Assembly (NCBI GenBank): GCA_018823415.1
Contig: JAHJIN010000001.1
Location: forward strand, 1 to 34,511
DNA from: Chloroflexota bacterium
Lineage (GTDB): Bacteria > Chloroflexota > JAHJIN01
DNA length: 34,511 bases
Direction of reading: 5' to 3'
Shown: in pieces, positions 10,560-18,863 of the stretch
How the letters are laid out: the number at the start of each line of letters is the position of its first letter
How positions within the stretch are numbered: position 1 is the stretch's first letter
Program-made: the position numbers and the translations under genes
Notes under the pieces: generated by a model
Seen by the model: the letters and a program-made list of their open reading frames with translations, nothing else
What the model was told of the DNA's origin: nothing
Database searches by the model: none

Positions 10560-11441
10560 ATGAAAGTCGTTTCGCTGGTCTTGGTCATGCTGGCGGCGTT
10601 TGGCCTGATGGCGGCCCAGTGCTCGCCGGCCTCCACGACCGCAACCCAATCCACGTCTCCGCTCGAGTTGGACCTGCCGACGATCCTGTTCGAGGTCATC
10701 AACTTTTTGGTTCTGGCCGTGGTGCTGTATTATGTCCTCTTTCGGCGGGTGATGAACAGCGTCAAGACCCGGGCCGCCGAAAAGGACCGGCTGCTCCACG
10801 ATCTGGCCCAGGAGCGGCAAGCCGCCGAACGGTTGCATGCCGAACTGCAAGCGCGCTTGGCGGATATCGACCAGGAGATAGCCGAGATCGTAACCCAGGC
10901 TCAGGAGCAGATCGAGGCGGAGCACAAGGCGTTGTTGCAGGCTACCGAGGTCGAGGTGGAACGCCTGTTGACTGAGGCCCAGTCAGAGGCTGCGCAGATG
11001 CAGCAGCAATCGTTGGACGAGTTTCACGAGCAGGCGCTCGATACGATCCTGCGCGTCAGCGCCCACGTCGTTGACCAGGTGGCGCCGGCCGAACTGCATG
11101 ATGTGCTGGTCAAGCAGCTCAACGACCGCATCTGGGAGCTGGGGCGCAGCGAGATGCGTCAGGTGGAGGCCATTCGCCGCTCGGTGAGCGGGCGCACGCC
11201 CACGATCCACGTGGACACGGCCCGGGCACTCTCGCCGGAGCAGCAGGGACAACTGGTGCGCACGTTCAGCGCCCTGGCAGACCACAACGTCCAACTGGAC
11301 TTGAAGACGGACCCGGCCCTGGCCCTGGGCCTGCGCATCCGCATGGGCGATCTGGTGGTAGACAACTCGATCCGCGCCCAACTGGACGATCTGCGCGACG
11401 AGGTGAGCGCCGCGCTGCGAGAGCCGACCAGCCATGAGTGA
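10560..11441 (+). CDS. atpF: N-type ATPase subunit b with delta-like C-terminal domain
   Basis: This 293-residue stator subunit is much longer than an ordinary b (about 160). In order: a lipoprotein-like signal (residues 1-21, ending MAAQC), a short Ser/Thr linker, a membrane helix (about 43-62, FEVINFLVLAVVLYYVLF), a long charged coiled coil (about 70-200), and a tail (about 210-290) with LSPEQQGQLVRTF and GLRIRMGDLVVDNSIRAQL, the pattern of the delta subunit C-terminal domain. No separate delta gene is in the operon, so this tail probably does the work of delta at the top of F1. The start is supported by AGAGG 7 nt upstream. The residue before the Cys is Gln, unusual for a lipobox. Confidence 0.92.
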   Translation: MKVVSLVLVMLAAFGLMAAQCSPASTTATQSTSPLELDLPTILFEVINFLVLAVVLYYVLFRRVMNSVKTRAAEKDRLLHDLAQERQAAERLHAELQARLADIDQEIAEIVTQAQEQIEAEHKALLQATEVEVERLLTEAQSEAAQMQQQSLDEFHEQALDTILRVSAHVVDQVAPAELHDVLVKQLNDRIWELGRSEMRQVEAIRRSVSGRTPTIHVDTARALSPEQQGQLVRTFSALADHNVQLDLKTDPALALGLRIRMGDLVVDNSIRAQLDDLRDEVSAALREPTSHE

Positions 11442-13110
11442 CCAGCCGTCGATTCCCGATCCCCATCCCTTGCTCCAGGCGCTGCGACAGCGGCTGGGCC
11501 TGACAGGGGGGCCGGGCCCAGCCTCCGACCCGGCGGCTCAGCGATTGCGCGGCCTGGCGGCTGCCCTGCCGCCGGTCGTCCGGCCGCACCCGCAGATGGC
11601 GCGACTGCTCCAGTTGCTTGACGACCAGGCCAGCCGGTTCACCAGCCAGGTCCGCTTTCGCGAGGTGGGCACCGTGCAGCACATCGGCAATGGGGTTGCC
11701 AACCTGTCGGGCCTGCACCGGGTGCGCACCGACGAACTGGTCACGTTCGCCACCGGCGTGCAAGGTCTGGTGTTGAACCTGGACCGCGACCGGGTGGACG
11801 TGATCATGTTGGGGCCGGATCAAGGCATCCGGGGTGGTGATTTGGTGACGGCTACCGGGCACCGGCTGCGCGTGCCGGTGGGCCCCCGGCTCCTGGGCCG
11901 GGTGTTGAACCCCCTGGGCGAACCGCTGGACGAAGGCCGGCCCATCGAAGCGGCAGCTTGGCATTATCTGGAGCGTGAGGCGCCGACCATCGTGGAGCGG
12001 ACGCCGGTCCACCAGCCGCTGCATACCGGCCTCAAGATTGTGGACGCGCTGCTGCCCATCGGGCGCGGCCAGCGCGAGTTGATCATTGGCGACCGCCAGA
12101 CCGGCAAGACGGCCCTGGCCGTGGACGCCATCCTCAACCAGCACGATACCGATGTGCATTGCGTCTATATTGCCATTGGCCAAAAGAAATCATCCACCCT
12201 GGCCGTTATCGACACGCTGCGCCAGGCCCGAGCCATGCCCTATACCACGGTGGTGGTGTCTAGCTCCGATGACCCGCCGGCCTTGCGCTACCTGGCACCC
12301 TATGCCGGCTGCACCATAGCCGAATACCTGATGCACATGGGCCGCGACGTGCTGGTGGTGTATGACGATCTGAGCAAACACGCCGATGCCTATCGCGAGT
12401 TGAGCCTGCTGCTGCGCCGGCCCCCCGGTCGCGAGGCCTACCCGGGCGATATTTTTTACCTGCACGCGCGCCTGCTGGAGCGGGCCTGCAAGCTGAACGA
12501 GACCGCGGGCGGCGGATCACTCACGGCTCTGCCCATCGTCGAGACGCAGCGCGGCAGCATTGCGGCCTATATCCCCACCAACCTCATCTCGATCACTGAC
12601 GGGCAGATCGTGCTGGACGCAGCCCTGTTCAATCGGGGCGTCAAGCCGGCTATCGACGTGGGGCGTTCGGTGTCGCGCGTGGGCGGGGCTGCGCAAACGC
12701 CGGCCATGCGCGCCGTGGCCGGCAAGCTGCGCCTGGAACTGGCCCAGTTTGAAGAAGTGGCCCGCTTTGCCCGGTTTGGTACCGAGGTGGACGAGGCCAC
12801 CCAGCGCCAGATCCAGCGCGGCCAGCGTTTGCAGCGCGTGCTGACCCAGCCGGTGCACCGGCCCCTTGCGCTGGCGGTCCAGGTGCTCACGCTCTGGGCC
12901 ACTGCCGAAGGCTATCTGGACGACGTGCCGCCGCCGGATGTGCCGGCCTTTGAACGCCAGCTCTGGGCCTATTTCGAGGCCGAGCAGGCCGGTAGCCTCG
13001 CCCAGATCAATCGCGGCGGCGATCTGACTGACGAGATCCGCCATGTCTGGGCAGAAAAGATGACTGGCCTGTCCGAATTGTGGCATGCAGAAAGGAATAA
13101 CGTGCCGTGA
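11434..13110 (+). CDS. atpA: N-type ATPase F1 subunit alpha
   Basis: The 558-residue non-catalytic nucleotide-binding subunit has P-loop GDRQTGKT (219-226) and the SVSRVGGAAQT segment that supplies the arginine finger to the catalytic site. The beta-barrel segment GTVQHIGNGVANLSGL begins about 50 residues later than in Escherichia coli alpha, so the N-terminus carries an extra Pro/Gly-rich extension of that size. This end normally meets the delta subunit, which here is a domain of b. The ATG overlaps the atpF stop by 8 nt. Its stop overlaps the GTG start of the PII-like gene (GTGA), so those two are translated together. Confidence 0.97.
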   Translation: MSDQPSIPDPHPLLQALRQRLGLTGGPGPASDPAAQRLRGLAAALPPVVRPHPQMARLLQLLDDQASRFTSQVRFREVGTVQHIGNGVANLSGLHRVRTDELVTFATGVQGLVLNLDRDRVDVIMLGPDQGIRGGDLVTATGHRLRVPVGPRLLGRVLNPLGEPLDEGRPIEAAAWHYLEREAPTIVERTPVHQPLHTGLKIVDALLPIGRGQRELIIGDRQTGKTALAVDAILNQHDTDVHCVYIAIGQKKSSTLAVIDTLRQARAMPYTTVVVSSSDDPPALRYLAPYAGCTIAEYLMHMGRDVLVVYDDLSKHADAYRELSLLLRRPPGREAYPGDIFYLHARLLERACKLNETAGGGSLTALPIVETQRGSIAAYIPTNLISITDGQIVLDAALFNRGVKPAIDVGRSVSRVGGAAQTPAMRAVAGKLRLELAQFEEVARFARFGTEVDEATQRQIQRGQRLQRVLTQPVHRPLALAVQVLTLWATAEGYLDDVPPPDVPAFERQLWAYFEAEQAGSLAQINRGGDLTDEIRHVWAEKMTGLSELWHAERNNVP

Positions 13111-13427
13111 AGATGGTAATGGCGGTGGTAGCCCATGACCAGGGCGCCGACGTGCTGGATGCACTGATCAACGCCGGGCACCGGGCCACTTTTAGCGAAA
13201 GCCGGGGCGGCATGTTGCGCCAATCGCAATTGATGATCTGGACGGCCGTGGATACAGCCAAGCTGGAAGAGGTGCTGTCCATCATCCGCGAGCATTGCAG
13301 CGCCCAGGTTCGCGCCTGCACCGAAGAGTCAGAAGGGGGCCTGACGCCAGAGGGCATGCCGGTCACCGCACTATTGGGCGGGGCCGCCGTGTTCGTGTGG
13401 CCCCTGGATAGCTTTGAGACCTGCTGA
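13107..13427 (+). CDS. PII-like protein of the cyclic-di-AMP receptor (DarA) family
   Basis: The 106-residue soluble protein looks like the DarA/DUF970 family of PII-like trimers: MKMVMAVVAHDQGADVLDAL and NAGHRAT at the start, a GGML loop at 34-37, a short variable loop (66-85), and the ending GGAAVFVWPLDSF (91-103), which parallels the family's GGATVFVL..F ending. In DarA proteins the GGFL..GNTT region contacts cyclic-di-AMP; here it reads GGMLRQSQL, so ligand preference may differ or be lost. The GTG start overlaps the atpA stop and gamma follows after 5 nt, so it is inside the ATPase operon. This is not a standard N-ATPase gene. A role in sensing a nucleotide and adjusting the pump is inferred from position. 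Confidence 0.82.
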   Translation: MKMVMAVVAHDQGADVLDALINAGHRATFSESRGGMLRQSQLMIWTAVDTAKLEEVLSIIREHCSAQVRACTEESEGGLTPEGMPVTALLGGAAVFVWPLDSFETC

Positions 13428-13432
13428 TCACC

Positions 13433-14344
13433 ATGAGCCAGGACCTGACACTCGCCCAGGATCGGCTGGACAACATTCGCACCGTAGAGCCCTTGTTGAG
13501 CGCATTGCGCACCATCTCATTGGGCAGTTGGCAGGCCGCGCTCAAGCAGCGCGCCGGCGCGCGGCGTTATGGCGAACACTTGCTAACCATGCTGCCGCCG
13601 ATCCTGGCGCGCCTGCCGGCGGTGCGGACTGACCGGGCCGGGCGCCCGCCGGCCCGTGTCGTGGCCGTCATGGTGGGCAGCGAACGCGGGTTGTGCGGCC
13701 GGTTCAACGCGACCGTCGTAGAGCGCGCCGAGCAATACCTGGCCGAGCCGGCGCTCGCCGACGCCCAGGTTGAACTCGAGGTGTTGGGCACGCGTGTCAT
13801 GCGCATCTGGCAGCGCCAGTACCGCTCTCTCCAGCCAGGTCGCTGGGAGCCGCTGTCGGCCACGGCGCTGCCTTCTTTTCAACTGGCCTTTGACCTGACG
13901 CGCCGGTGGTTGGCGCGTTACGATGCGGACCAGACGGCCGCGTCTGACCCTTTGGACGCGGTTGATCTGATCTATAACGCTTACCGAGGCACCGGCCGCT
14001 ACGAACCGGCCATCGTGCACCTTATCCCGCCGGTCCTGCCGGTGCCGCCAGTTTCGCTGGCGCCGCCGGCCCGGGCCACAGACTGGCCGCCGCCCATCAT
14101 CGAGACCGACCCGCTGGGCCTGTATGCCCGCATCGCAGAGCAGTGGGTGGCGGTCTGGCTCTACGAGCTGCTGCTGGAATCCGCGGCCTCGGAGCAGGCC
14201 GCCCGGTTCCAGCTCATGGAAGCCGCCACCCAGAACACCCAGCGCCTTATCGAAGAGTTGACCATCACCGTTCAGGCTGCCCGCCGCCAGGCCATCACCC
14301 GCGAGATGCAAGAGTTGGCCGCCGGGGCCGGGTTGGTGCGCTGA
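13433..14344 (+). CDS. atpG: N-type ATPase F1 subunit gamma
   Basis: The 303-residue central rotor shaft shows an N-terminal helix (RLDNIRTVEPLLSALRTIS), the conserved VGSERGLCGRFNATVVERAE segment, and a C-terminal helix (RFQLMEAATQNTQRLIEELTITVQAARRQAITREMQEL), the usual pairing in gamma. The sequence is more divergent than in housekeeping enzymes, as expected for N-ATPases; the usual ITKAMKMVA motif near the start is replaced. A proline-rich insert (about 200-220) lies in the middle. It is the last gene of the operon, starting 5 nt after the PII-like gene. No clear terminator follows within the 87 bp before the next gene. Confidence 0.94.
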   Translation: MSQDLTLAQDRLDNIRTVEPLLSALRTISLGSWQAALKQRAGARRYGEHLLTMLPPILARLPAVRTDRAGRPPARVVAVMVGSERGLCGRFNATVVERAEQYLAEPALADAQVELEVLGTRVMRIWQRQYRSLQPGRWEPLSATALPSFQLAFDLTRRWLARYDADQTAASDPLDAVDLIYNAYRGTGRYEPAIVHLIPPVLPVPPVSLAPPARATDWPPPIIETDPLGLYARIAEQWVAVWLYELLLESAASEQAARFQLMEAATQNTQRLIEELTITVQAARRQAITREMQELAAGAGLVR

Positions 14345-14431
14345 CGTCCTGCATCCTCGCCGGGTCTTGACTAGGATGGTACACTATATACGACAAAATA
14401 ACCCACCTGCCAATCCCGGCCCGGAGGCGAG

Positions 14432-15424
14432 ATGAACGTAAAAGTACATAGTTCAACCAATGCATTCGATCAACTCAAGCGACCCTGGAATGAACTGCTG
14501 GCTAGCAGCGCTACCAATACGATTTTCGGCACCTGGCAATGGCAAGAGACCTGGTGGCGCTGCTTTGGTGAAGATCGCGCTTTGCGCATCTGCGTGGTAT
14601 CCGAAAACAAGCAACCCATCGGCATTGTGCCCCTGGTGGGGCTAGAAGGCGACGGCGCGGCCCGCACGTTGCAGTTCATAGGCGGCGCGGATGTGGCCGA
14701 CTATTTGGACATCGTCGCTCCCCCCGAACGGGTGGCCGATGTGCTGACCGCCTCGTTGGATGCCCTGGACTGGGACGTTCTCGATCTGCATGTCATTCCC
14801 AAGACCTCACCGATGCGCCCGGCTCTGGCCCAATTGGCCCAGGAACGCGGCTATCAATTGGTGGAAGAAGAAGAAGACGTGTGTCCCTTGTTCCAACTTC
14901 CCACCTCCTGGGACGCCTACCTGGATGGCTTGAGCAAGAAAAACCGCCACGAACTGCGCCGCAAAATACGCCGGCTGGAGCGCGAGGCCGATGCCAAGAT
15001 GCGCGTCACCCACGACATTGCAGCTCTGGCCGATGATGTGGATGCCTTTATCATGATGCACCGGACCAGCGAGGGGCGCAAGGGCCGCTTTATGGACGCG
15101 CGCATGACCGAGTTCTTTCATGCCCTGGCCCGCGTGTGCTTTATGGAAAAATGGCTCCACCTGGCCTTCTTGGATATCGATGGCGGATTGTCGGCCGCGT
15201 CCCTGTCGTTCAAATACGGCAAAACCCTGGCGCTCTATAACTCGGCCTATAGTGCCGAACTCCAGCGCCTGAGTCCCGGCGTGCTCCTGGTGGCCTATCT
15301 CATCCGCGATGCCATTGCCGGCGGAATGGAAACATTCGATTTCATGCGCGGCGACGAGCGCTACAAATATGACCTGGGCGGCCTGGATACCTATGTGATG
15401 CATATCCAAGTGACGCGTGCCTGA
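14432..15424 (+). CDS. FemAB/CelD-like acetyltransferase (Acetyltransf_6 type)
   Basis: The 330-residue protein has the two-GNAT layout of the BioF2-like/CelD family. Typical features are WNELLASSATNTIFGTWQW near the start, the central basic SKKNRHELRRKIRRLEREAD segment, and the ending GVLLVAYLIRDAIAGGMETFDFMRGDERYK(Y)DLGG. Relatives are found in exopolysaccharide and cell-envelope clusters, where they acylate sugars or peptidoglycan precursors; the substrate here is unknown. The ATG follows CGGAGGCG. A glycosyltransferase gene follows in the same direction, which fits a role in envelope glycans. It is not tightly linked to the ATPase operon. Confidence 0.85.
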   Translation: MNVKVHSSTNAFDQLKRPWNELLASSATNTIFGTWQWQETWWRCFGEDRALRICVVSENKQPIGIVPLVGLEGDGAARTLQFIGGADVADYLDIVAPPERVADVLTASLDALDWDVLDLHVIPKTSPMRPALAQLAQERGYQLVEEEEDVCPLFQLPTSWDAYLDGLSKKNRHELRRKIRRLEREADAKMRVTHDIAALADDVDAFIMMHRTSEGRKGRFMDARMTEFFHALARVCFMEKWLHLAFLDIDGGLSAASLSFKYGKTLALYNSAYSAELQRLSPGVLLVAYLIRDAIAGGMETFDFMRGDERYKYDLGGLDTYVMHIQVTRA

Positions 15425-15447
15425 TCGGGCCGTCACATACTTCCAGA

Positions 15448-15456
15448 TGACATAAT
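15448..15456 (+). promoter_or_regulatory. Possible extended -10 promoter for the GT4 gene
   Basis: TGA followed by CATAAT reads as an extended -10 element about 90 bp before the glycosyltransferase start. No convincing -35 is seen, so this is tentative. Confidence 0.35.
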
Positions 15457-15546
15457 CACCACGCAATCTGACCGCTGACGCTGACCATCGACAGCCACTT
15501 GTGGGCGGTTGGCCGTCGGCGGTCGATGTCGATAAGGCTTGAGAAA

Positions 15547-16797
15547 ATGACCCATCCCCTGCGCGTAGCCATGCTGAGTGTGCACGGCTGTCCCCTGGCC
15601 CGACTGGGTGAAAAGGACGCCGGCGGCATGAACGTCTATGTCCGCGAGTTGAGCCGGGCCCTGGGCCAGTTGGGCGTCGGCGTGGACGTGTATACCCGCT
15701 GCGTGGACCAATCGACCGACCCCATCGTGCCCCTGGGGTCAGACGCGCGCGTGATCCACATCGAGGCCGGCGGTGTACGCTATGTCCCCAAATCGGGCAT
15801 CTATGACCTGCTGCCCGAGTTCATCGGCAACCTCAAATCCTTTGCCAAGACCCACGACCTGCACTATGACCTGGTACACGGTCATTACTGGCTCTCGGGC
15901 CTGGTGGGGTTGGACCTCAAGAGTGCCTGGAACGTGCCCCTGGTGCAAATGTTTCACACTCTGGGCGAGGTCAAGAATTTGGTGGCCCGGCGTCCGAACG
16001 AGATGGAAGGCGAGTTGCGCATTGACTGCGAGCGCCACATCATGGCCCACGCCGATCAGTTGATCGCAGCCAATGCCGACGAACGGGCGCACATGGTGTG
16101 GTTCTATCGCGCCGACCAGGATCGTATCCACGAGGTGCCTTGCGGCCTGGACGCCGACCTGTTTCGCCCACTGGACCGCGCTGCGTGCCGGGCGCGCCTG
16201 GGCTGGCAGTCAGACGAACAGGTGGTGCTCTTTGTCGGACGCATCGAGCCGCTCAAAGGGATCGACATCTTGTTGCGGGCGGTCATGTACCTGGTGCGCT
16301 GTCACGATCACCCCCGGCTGCGCGCCATCATCGTGGGTGGTGACGTGAGCAAAGACGGCGACGAGCTGCAACGCTTGCGGGCGCTGGTGCAATCTTTGGA
16401 CCTGGGCGCGTATGTGAACTTTGTGGGGGCTCAGGACCAGGAAGTCTTGCCCACGTATTATACCGCCGCCGATGTGTGCGCCATGCCCAGCTTTCACGAA
16501 AGCTTTGGCATGGTCGCCATCGAGGCCCTGAGCTGTGGCACGCCGGTGGTGGCCTCGCGCGTGGGCGGCTTGCAGTACACCATTCGCGATGGGGAAACCG
16601 GCTTTTTGGTCCCGCGTGGCGACCCGGTGGTGCTGGCCGACCGGTTGTGTCTCTTGCTGAGCCGGCCAGACCTGCGGGACCAGATGGGCCAACGCGCGGC
16701 CGGCGTGGCCGGCATATACGACTGGCAGACCATCGCGCAGCAAATCCTGGCGGTGTATCAGGCCCGGCCGCCCGACTTGCGCAAAACTCCCTTCTAA
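15547..16797 (+). CDS. GT4-family glycosyltransferase, MshA-like
   Basis: The 416-residue GT-B fold enzyme has the N-terminal signature SVHGCPLARLGEKDAGGMNV (11-30), close to that of MshA (mycothiol pathway) and related sucrose-phosphate-synthase-like enzymes. The donor-site residues GRIEPLKG (231-238, Arg232 and Lys237) bind the nucleotide phosphates, and the E-x7-E motif is Glu318/Glu326 in HESFGMVAIEA. The ATG at 15547 gives the family N-terminus; a longer frame from 15499 adds an unlike basic stretch. Mycothiol is an actinobacterial trait, so the true acceptor is more likely another polyol or lipid. I see no mshB, mshC or mshD nearby. Confidence 0.9.
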   Translation: MTHPLRVAMLSVHGCPLARLGEKDAGGMNVYVRELSRALGQLGVGVDVYTRCVDQSTDPIVPLGSDARVIHIEAGGVRYVPKSGIYDLLPEFIGNLKSFAKTHDLHYDLVHGHYWLSGLVGLDLKSAWNVPLVQMFHTLGEVKNLVARRPNEMEGELRIDCERHIMAHADQLIAANADERAHMVWFYRADQDRIHEVPCGLDADLFRPLDRAACRARLGWQSDEQVVLFVGRIEPLKGIDILLRAVMYLVRCHDHPRLRAIIVGGDVSKDGDELQRLRALVQSLDLGAYVNFVGAQDQEVLPTYYTAADVCAMPSFHESFGMVAIEALSCGTPVVASRVGGLQYTIRDGETGFLVPRGDPVVLADRLCLLLSRPDLRDQMGQRAAGVAGIYDWQTIAQQILAVYQARPPDLRKTPF

Positions 16798-16805
16798 GGT
16801 ACAAT
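16777..16805 (+). promoter_or_regulatory. Probable promoter of the aldehyde oxidoreductase gene
   Basis: TTGCGC (16777-16782) and TACAAT (16800-16805) are 17 bp apart. The -35 lies inside the last codons of the upstream glycosyltransferase. The match is moderate. Confidence 0.5.
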
Positions 16806-16817
16806 TGTCGCAAATTT

Positions 16818-16849
16818 GCCGGACCTGACTATACGGGTTCCGGCATTTT
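16818..16849 (+). terminator. Hairpin with short T tract
   Basis: GCCGGACC (16818-16825) pairs with GGTTCCGGC (16836-16844) with one bulged base, followed by ATTTT. It would terminate transcription coming from the glycosyltransferase. Because it lies after the probable start site of the next promoter, it could also act as an attenuator of the oxidoreductase gene. Confidence 0.5.
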
Positions 16850-16881
16850 GCAGGTTTGTCGCCAAGCTACTGGAGGCTTGA

Positions 16882-18861
16882 ATGACCTCATCATCTCAAG
16901 AAGCTATTCTCTGGGTCAACCTGTCCACCGGCCACATAGAGGTGCGCGAGCTGGCCGAATCGGTCCGCCAGCAGTTTCTTGGCGGTATGGGGCTGGGGGC
17001 ACAGATGCTGTACGAGCACATCCCGGCCCACGCGGACCCGCTGGGGCCAGACAATGTGTTGGGCCTGGTGCCGGGTTTGCTCACCGGCAGCGGCTTGCCC
17101 TTTAGCGGCCGCTGGATGGCTGTGGGCCAGAGCCCGCTCACCGGTGGCTGGGGCGACGCGAACAGTGGCGGTTATTTTGGGCCAGAATTGCGCCGCGCCG
17201 GGTTTGCCGGCGTGTTTGTGACCGGCATCGCGCCCGAGCCGGTCTATTTGTGGGTTCACGACGGCGCGGCCGAGCTGCGCCCGGCCGGTCACCTGTGGGG
17301 CCAGGACACCGTGGATACCCAAGAGCGCATCCGCCAGGAAGTGGGGGACAACAAGGCTCGTGTTGCGTGCATTGGCCCAGCCGGCGAGCGCGTGAGCCGC
17401 ATCGCGGCCATCATCAACGACGAAGGCCGCGCGGCTGCCCGATCTGGTCTGGGCGCGGTCATGGGCAGCAAGCGGCTCAAGGCTGTGGCCGTGCGGGGCA
17501 CCGGCAAGGTGACGCTGCACGACCCCGAGCGCGTCAAGCAACTGCGCCAGGACCTGACAAGCATTTTCAAGGAGCCGGCCGGCTGGATGGACCGGTTCAC
17601 CGTGAGCCATACCGGGCTGATCGGCCGGGTGATGCGCCGCGTGGCCGGCCGCTTGCCCATTTCCATGCCCACACCGCAGTCGCTGGTGCGCGAACTCAAC
17701 CGGATGTATGGTACGTGCGGCGCGACCGATTACGCCGCCGAGGTGGGCGATTCACCGGTGCGCAACTGGACTGGCGTGGGCTATCGCGATTTTCCCTACG
17801 GTACGCATTCGAGCCAACTGAGCGGCGACCGGGTCATTGCCTTGCAACGCCGGCGTTATCACTGCGCCAGTTGCCCCCTGGGCTGCGGCGGGATCATTGA
17901 CGTGCCCGATGGGCCGTATGCGGGCGAGGGCACCAAGCCCGAATACGAAACCCTGGCCGCCTTTGGGTCGCTGTGCCTGAACAATGACCTGGGCGCCATC
18001 GTCACGCTGAACGAGCTGTGCAACCGGGCCGGGCTGGATACCATCTCACTGGGCGGGGTGCTGGCCTTTGCCATCGAGTGTTACGAGGCCGGTATTTTGA
18101 CGCCCGCCGATACCGGTGGCCTGGATCTGCGCTGGGGCCATGCCCAGGCCATGATCGACCTGGCGCAGCGCATCGTCCAGCGCGAGGGCCTGGGCGACAC
18201 GCTGGCTGATGGTGTGTGGCTGGCGGCCGAGCGCATCGGCGGTGGGGCCGAGGCGTTTGCCGTGCACGCCGGGGGCCAGGAACTGCCCATGCACGACTCA
18301 CGCCTGGACCCGGGGTTTGCCACGGCGTATCAGGCCGAGCCCACGCCGGGTCGGCACACCATCTCGGCCGACATGTACGCCAGCGTGTACCTGCTCCCGC
18401 TCAAATACCCGCATCGGCTGGGCCAGAGCGCGCCAGCCGCCCGCCGTGTGGCCCTGGTCAGCCAGTATTATCGTGCCTTGAGCGCGGCCGGGCTGTGCAT
18501 GCTGGGCGTCACCGCCAGTCCCATTCCCCTGGCCGAGTGGCTCAACGCTGTCACCGGGTGGTCGCTCACTGACGATGATCTGCTGGACATTGGCGCACGC
18601 ATCGTGTCGCTGCAACAGGCGTTCAACGTGCGCGCCGGCATCGCACCCGCCGAGGTGTACATCCACCCACGCGCCATCGGCAACCCGCCACTGGATGCTG
18701 GTCCTACCGCCGGTGTCACCATTGACCTGGCGGCGCAGGCGCGGGCCTTTTATCGCGAGATGGGCTGGGATGAGGACACCGGCTGGCCCACGCCAGAACG
18801 GCTGGCGACCCTGGGGTTGGGGGATGTCGCCAGCGACCTGTACGAGAAAGGAAGGAACTGA
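16882..18861 (+). CDS. Aldehyde:ferredoxin oxidoreductase family protein
   Basis: The 659-residue enzyme belongs to the tungsten/molybdenum bis-pterin family that oxidises aldehydes to acids with ferredoxin. The N-terminal domain shows the typical VNLSTG, FLGGMGLGAQ and GDANSGGYFGPELRRAGF segments. The [4Fe-4S] ligands are Cys328, Cys331 and Cys335 (CASCPLGC) plus Cys539 (AAGLCMLG). The length (about 600-660) is normal. The ATG follows TGGAGGC. No pterin-synthesis gene, MoaD-like gene or ferredoxin gene is adjacent, so the substrate is open. A Xer-type recombinase gene starts 2 nt after its stop, an unusual partner. Confidence 0.94.
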   Translation: MTSSSQEAILWVNLSTGHIEVRELAESVRQQFLGGMGLGAQMLYEHIPAHADPLGPDNVLGLVPGLLTGSGLPFSGRWMAVGQSPLTGGWGDANSGGYFGPELRRAGFAGVFVTGIAPEPVYLWVHDGAAELRPAGHLWGQDTVDTQERIRQEVGDNKARVACIGPAGERVSRIAAIINDEGRAAARSGLGAVMGSKRLKAVAVRGTGKVTLHDPERVKQLRQDLTSIFKEPAGWMDRFTVSHTGLIGRVMRRVAGRLPISMPTPQSLVRELNRMYGTCGATDYAAEVGDSPVRNWTGVGYRDFPYGTHSSQLSGDRVIALQRRRYHCASCPLGCGGIIDVPDGPYAGEGTKPEYETLAAFGSLCLNNDLGAIVTLNELCNRAGLDTISLGGVLAFAIECYEAGILTPADTGGLDLRWGHAQAMIDLAQRIVQREGLGDTLADGVWLAAERIGGGAEAFAVHAGGQELPMHDSRLDPGFATAYQAEPTPGRHTISADMYASVYLLPLKYPHRLGQSAPAARRVALVSQYYRALSAAGLCMLGVTASPIPLAEWLNAVTGWSLTDDDLLDIGARIVSLQQAFNVRAGIAPAEVYIHPRAIGNPPLDAGPTAGVTIDLAAQARAFYREMGWDEDTGWPTPERLATLGLGDVASDLYEKGRN

Positions 18862-18863
18862 CT

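Noticed and set aside
14367..14394. TTGACT with TATATA as a promoter for the FemAB-like gene
   Set aside because: The two boxes are only about 12 bp apart and the alternatives with proper spacing match poorly.
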